Assembly: GCA_021772695.1 (NCBI GenBank)
Contig: JAJFLL010000351.1
Span: forward strand, 1-15,259
Length of the DNA stretch: 15,259 nucleotides
Direction of reading: 5' to 3'
From: Deltaproteobacteria bacterium
GTDB lineage: Bacteria; UBA10199; DSSB01
Shown: positions 13,601 to 15,259 of the stretch, one piece after another
How the letters are laid out: each line of letters starts with the position of its first letter
Numbering within the stretch: the stretch's first letter is position 1
Notes under the pieces: model-generated
Databases searched by the model: none
Seen by the model: the letters and a program-made list of their open reading frames with translations, nothing else
What the model was told of the DNA's origin: nothing
Program-made: the position numbers and the translations under genes

Positions 13601-15259
13601 CGGAAAAGCCTGAGCATTTGATTGCGACGGCCATATCCAGCTCCCAGATCCAATTGACCTGGGTGGACAATTCGGTTGGTGAGACGGCCTTTGAGATCTA
13701 CCGTAAGCAAGACGATTGCTTGGGTGATCCTTTAGCAAACTTTACCCATATCACCGATGTGCCGGGCGATACGGATGCGCATCTCGATGAAGGTCTGCAA
13801 CCAGATACCTTCTACTGTTATGTGATCCGAGCGAAGAACCCCGTCGGTGAGAGTGCCTTCTCCAATAAGGATGGCGATACCACTTTCCCTGTGCCACCCG
13901 ATGTGCCGAACCCTGCCACCAATCTGCAAGCAGATCCGGTGAGCTCGCAGGCGATCACGGTGAGTTGGGATGATAACGCCAATAACGAATTGGGCTGGAA
14001 ACTGGAACGCAACCAAGATCCGAACTGTGATACCGGTGGCGGTGTCTTCGGTCAGATCGATATGTTGCCTCCCAATACCACCAACTACCTTGACCAAGGT
14101 CTGAATGTGAACACGAAGTATTGTTACCGTGTACGACCCTTCAACGGTGTTGGTGACGGCGCTTACTCAAATATTGACGATGCCACGACCTTCAATCCTG
14201 GCGGTGTGCCCACCGATCCCATTAACTTGGTGGCTACGACCGTAAACGATACCATGATTGAGGTGGAGTGGACCGATGGTGCCGACGAAGATGGTTACCG
14301 GCTCCTGAGGGCAGATAAACCCTGTCCTGCGGATCCTGTGGACCTAACCGATACGGACTTCGTGGTCATTGAACCCAATCTGCCTGCCATGGCCGGTTCG
14401 GGTGGAACCATCGAATATCTGGATACCAATCTGCTTCCTGCGACCAATTACTGCTACTATGTGATCGCTTTCAACGGGAACGGAGACAGTAATCCCAGTA
14501 ATAACGACGATGCGATCACCAATAACACTCCCGTTGATGTGCCGGATGCACCGACCTTAATTTCGGTGACTCCGAACTCGGCGACTCAGATGGAAGTGGT
14601 CTTCCAAGACAACTCCGATGATGAGTCGGCCTTCATCGTGCAACGACACGAAGGCGCCTGTGGTGCGGGTACTTTCGAAGACCTCGCCATTCTCCCTCCG
14701 GAACCTTCCACGGGGAATACGGTGACCTTCTTTGATAATACGGTCGTGGGCGGTACTACCTACTGCTACCGTGTCATCTCTCACAACATCATTGGTGATG
14801 GTATCTCCAACGAATTAGACGGCACGACGCCCGCTAATCCTTGTCCCGCCGGGGACGTCGACGCAGATAATATCTGTGACGGTGTCCATGACGGTGGCGA
14901 TCCGGGCGAAGGCCCTGGTGGCACCGATACGGACGGCGACGGTACGCCCGATGCCGGTGATACCGATTCCGACAACGACGGTATTCCCGATATCGTGGAA
15001 GCCGGTGACGATGATGTGGGTACCAAGCCCATTGATACGGACGGCGACGGTATTCCGGACTTCCGTGATACCGATTCCGACAACGATTGTATCCCTGACA
15101 GTGTCGAGGGTACGGTCGATACGGACGGCGACGGAATCCCCGACTATCGCGATACGGACTCCGACAACGACGGTGTCCTCGACGGAACCAACCCTGACGG
15201 TGACCTCTCCACTTGTGGTGGTCCCGGAGGCGACGGTGACGGCGATGGCGACGGTGACG
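10699..15259 (+). CDS. Giant secreted modular protein: beta-helix-like, DUF4215, fibronectin-III-like and TSP3 repeats; C-terminus cut by edge
   Basis: The frame is open for 1520 codons to the right edge. ATG 10699 has AGAAGG eight bases upstream. Residues 1-26 are a clear Sec signal peptide (Lys-containing start, LLIALSVIFFSTL core, cleavage after AHA). Residues about 27-300 contain Asn/Gly-rich repeats (NNNIQGVNLG, DGVRIQGAANTQIGG) typical of a right-handed parallel beta-helix. Residues about 414-854 hold thirteen cysteine-rich repeats (CGNG...GExCDDGN...GDGC...C), the DUF4215 or Myxococcus disulfide repeat. Five fibronectin-III-like domains follow at about 858-962, 970-1062, 1069-1165, 1170-1275 and 1279-1377. 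From 1383 the sequence is Asp/Gly-rich thrombospondin-type-3 calcium repeats (DTDGDGIPD, DTDSDNDG). The protein is probably cell-surface or extracellular, calcium-stabilised and disulfide-rich. Adhesion is the likely role, but no catalytic site or anchor is visible in this part. Confidence 0.93.
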   Translation, partial: MKTPTKLLIALSVIFFSTLSYGSAHAASLYVVSADDNSVDGNGTLRTMLKTACENDGDDKVTFSLWSDSAPSKKTITLDGPLNIPSDCKGKVELFGKVDSNLGVDVTLDAKNVGAEQCALVVASDNNFISKLNIINSAGKGLCVTGDNNNIQGVNLGYKQLAKTVGGNNIGMELAGANNTYWEGVVAGSDSHGILVTGNGNKVQKSYIGTSADNEAAQGNANFANAGDGVRIQGAANTQIGGSLQFKNTIAYNGRSGISIVEGSSQNADWSYNIYHDNARLALDIQDDGVTEPGSCGDEGPNHCLDFPTELNSKKIAPGMYVVSGYSPPKSMVLFYRINDNADTHGEGEIYLGKYDVGGPEGGAKQFFTYLLNAPELAPGVRISAFNCIKEGANRYCSEFNGLELHDIPDPFCICGDGILETACGEVCDDGNNINDDACDNTCQPTGNLCGNGTIDEGETCDDGNTVDGDGCDSTCQTESTCNNDGVVDTGEACDDGNASNNDDCLDNCLIPECGDNFLWNEESGLEECDDGNLVDGDGCDSSCMIEDVGPVCGDNVTEAPETCDDGNLIDGDGCSATCQIECNNNGAVEGLEECDDGNLNDSDDCLSTCLNPVCGDNITWNEGAGTEECDDGNLVDGDGCSATCTIEVVGVCGNGTYEPLSGEQCDDGNVADGDGCSATCQLENVCGDNILDPGETCDDGNTTSGDGCDENCQDEVPGAICSNNIVEIGEQCDDGNLVDGDGCDSSCQNEADICGNGIWEPLVGEQCDDGNLIDGDGCSATCQLDDIGLCGNLAIDPGETCDDGNNADGDGCSATCQIEGGGGAVCGNTILEIGEQCDDGNLANGDGCDSMCQTEPIIDCTPQNLNALAVSSFQINLGWIDTCPDEVRFVLERFQGTCADVVQPFAETATPGANVTTYHDFGPTLSADLTPNTSYAYRIRSELAGSTFSAYSNCADATTFPGPGNIPEKPEHLIATAISSSQIQLTWVDNSVGETAFEIYRKQDDCLGDPLANFTHITDVPGDTDAHLDEGLQPDTFYCYVIRAKNPVGESAFSNKDGDTTFPVPPDVPNPATNLQADPVSSQAITVSWDDNANNELGWKLERNQDPNCDTGGGVFGQIDMLPPNTTNYLDQGLNVNTKYCYRVRPFNGVGDGAYSNIDDATTFNPGGVPTDPINLVATTVNDTMIEVEWTDGADEDGYRLLRADKPCPADPVDLTDTDFVVIEPNLPAMAGSGGTIEYLDTNLLPATNYCYYVIAFNGNGDSNPSNNDDAITNNTPVDVPDAPTLISVTPNSATQMEVVFQDNSDDESAFIVQRHEGACGAGTFEDLAILPPEPSTGNTVTFFDNTVVGGTTYCYRVISHNIIGDGISNELDGTTPANPCPAGDVDADNICDGVHDGGDPGEGPGGTDTDGDGTPDAGDTDSDNDGIPDIVEAGDDDVGTKPIDTDGDGIPDFRDTDSDNDCIPDSVEGTVDTDGDGIPDYRDTDSDNDGVLDGTNPDGDLSTCGGPGGDGDGDGDGD
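11937..13260 (+). repeat. Array of thirteen DUF4215 cysteine-rich repeats inside the giant gene
   Basis: Thirteen units of about 28-35 codons each carry CxN/D, GExC or EEC, the core CDDGN, then usually GDGC and xxC. The CDDGN core is strongly conserved also in DNA. Units 3 and 6 are a variant type (CNN start, DDCLxxCL end). Units 3-4 and 6-7 form matching two-unit blocks. These are protein-coding tandem repeats, not CRISPR. Confidence 0.92.
14845..15259 (+). repeat. Thrombospondin-type-3-like calcium-binding repeats
   Basis: From about residue 1383 of the giant protein, segments such as DTDGDGTPD, DTDSDNDGIPD and DTDGDGIPDYRD alternate at short intervals, with Asp at the spacing of calcium-binding TSP3 repeats. 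Near-identical DNA (gatacggacggcgacgg) recurs three times. The array ends at the window edge in a run of Gly-Asp pairs. Confidence 0.85.

Overview
The window comes from a Gram-negative bacterium. It encodes three OmpA-family proteins with a beta-barrel-like region and a peptidoglycan-binding domain, a predicted lipoprotein, and a very large Sec-exported protein with thirteen Myxococcus-type cysteine-rich (DUF4215) repeats. Such repeats are typical of Myxococcota, Bdellovibrionota and other former deltaproteobacteria, so I place it there tentatively. No rRNA, tRNA, CRISPR array, transposase or phage gene was seen, so the lineage cannot be fixed from this sequence.

Layout. Bases 1-8645 carry four minus-strand genes: an HExxH protein without a signal peptide whose C-terminus lies beyond base 1 (start GTG 1625), then three paralogous OmpA-family genes (1884-3917, 4226-6358, 6585-8645). 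Each gene is separated from the next by a hairpin or terminator and its own promoter, so they look like monocistronic units rather than one operon. At about 8.65-8.87 kb the direction changes. Two plus-strand genes follow: an AT-rich lipoprotein with a metzincin-like HExxHxxGxxD motif and a CARDB domain (8869-10572), and a giant secreted modular protein (10699 to beyond the right edge) with signal peptide, beta-helix-like region, DUF4215 array, five fibronectin-III-like domains and thrombospondin-type-3 calcium repeats.

The most interesting signal is regulatory. Upstream of every one of the six genes, on its coding strand, lies the same two-part motif: (G)CAAC, exactly 16 bases, then CGATAA or a near variant. 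Four copies are exact, one differs at one base and one at two. The form resembles extracytoplasmic-function (ECF) sigma promoters (AAC box, 16-17 bases, CG-containing -10 box). It suggests that the locus is one regulon of cell-envelope and surface genes, although no sigma factor gene is in the window.

A second puzzle is that the three OmpA-family proteins have well-determined starts but no signal peptide, although they keep a paired-cysteine pattern and OmpA domains expected outside the cytoplasm. The intergenic regions also share a 10-14 base element found in 3' hairpins and, in inverted orientation, in 5' leaders.
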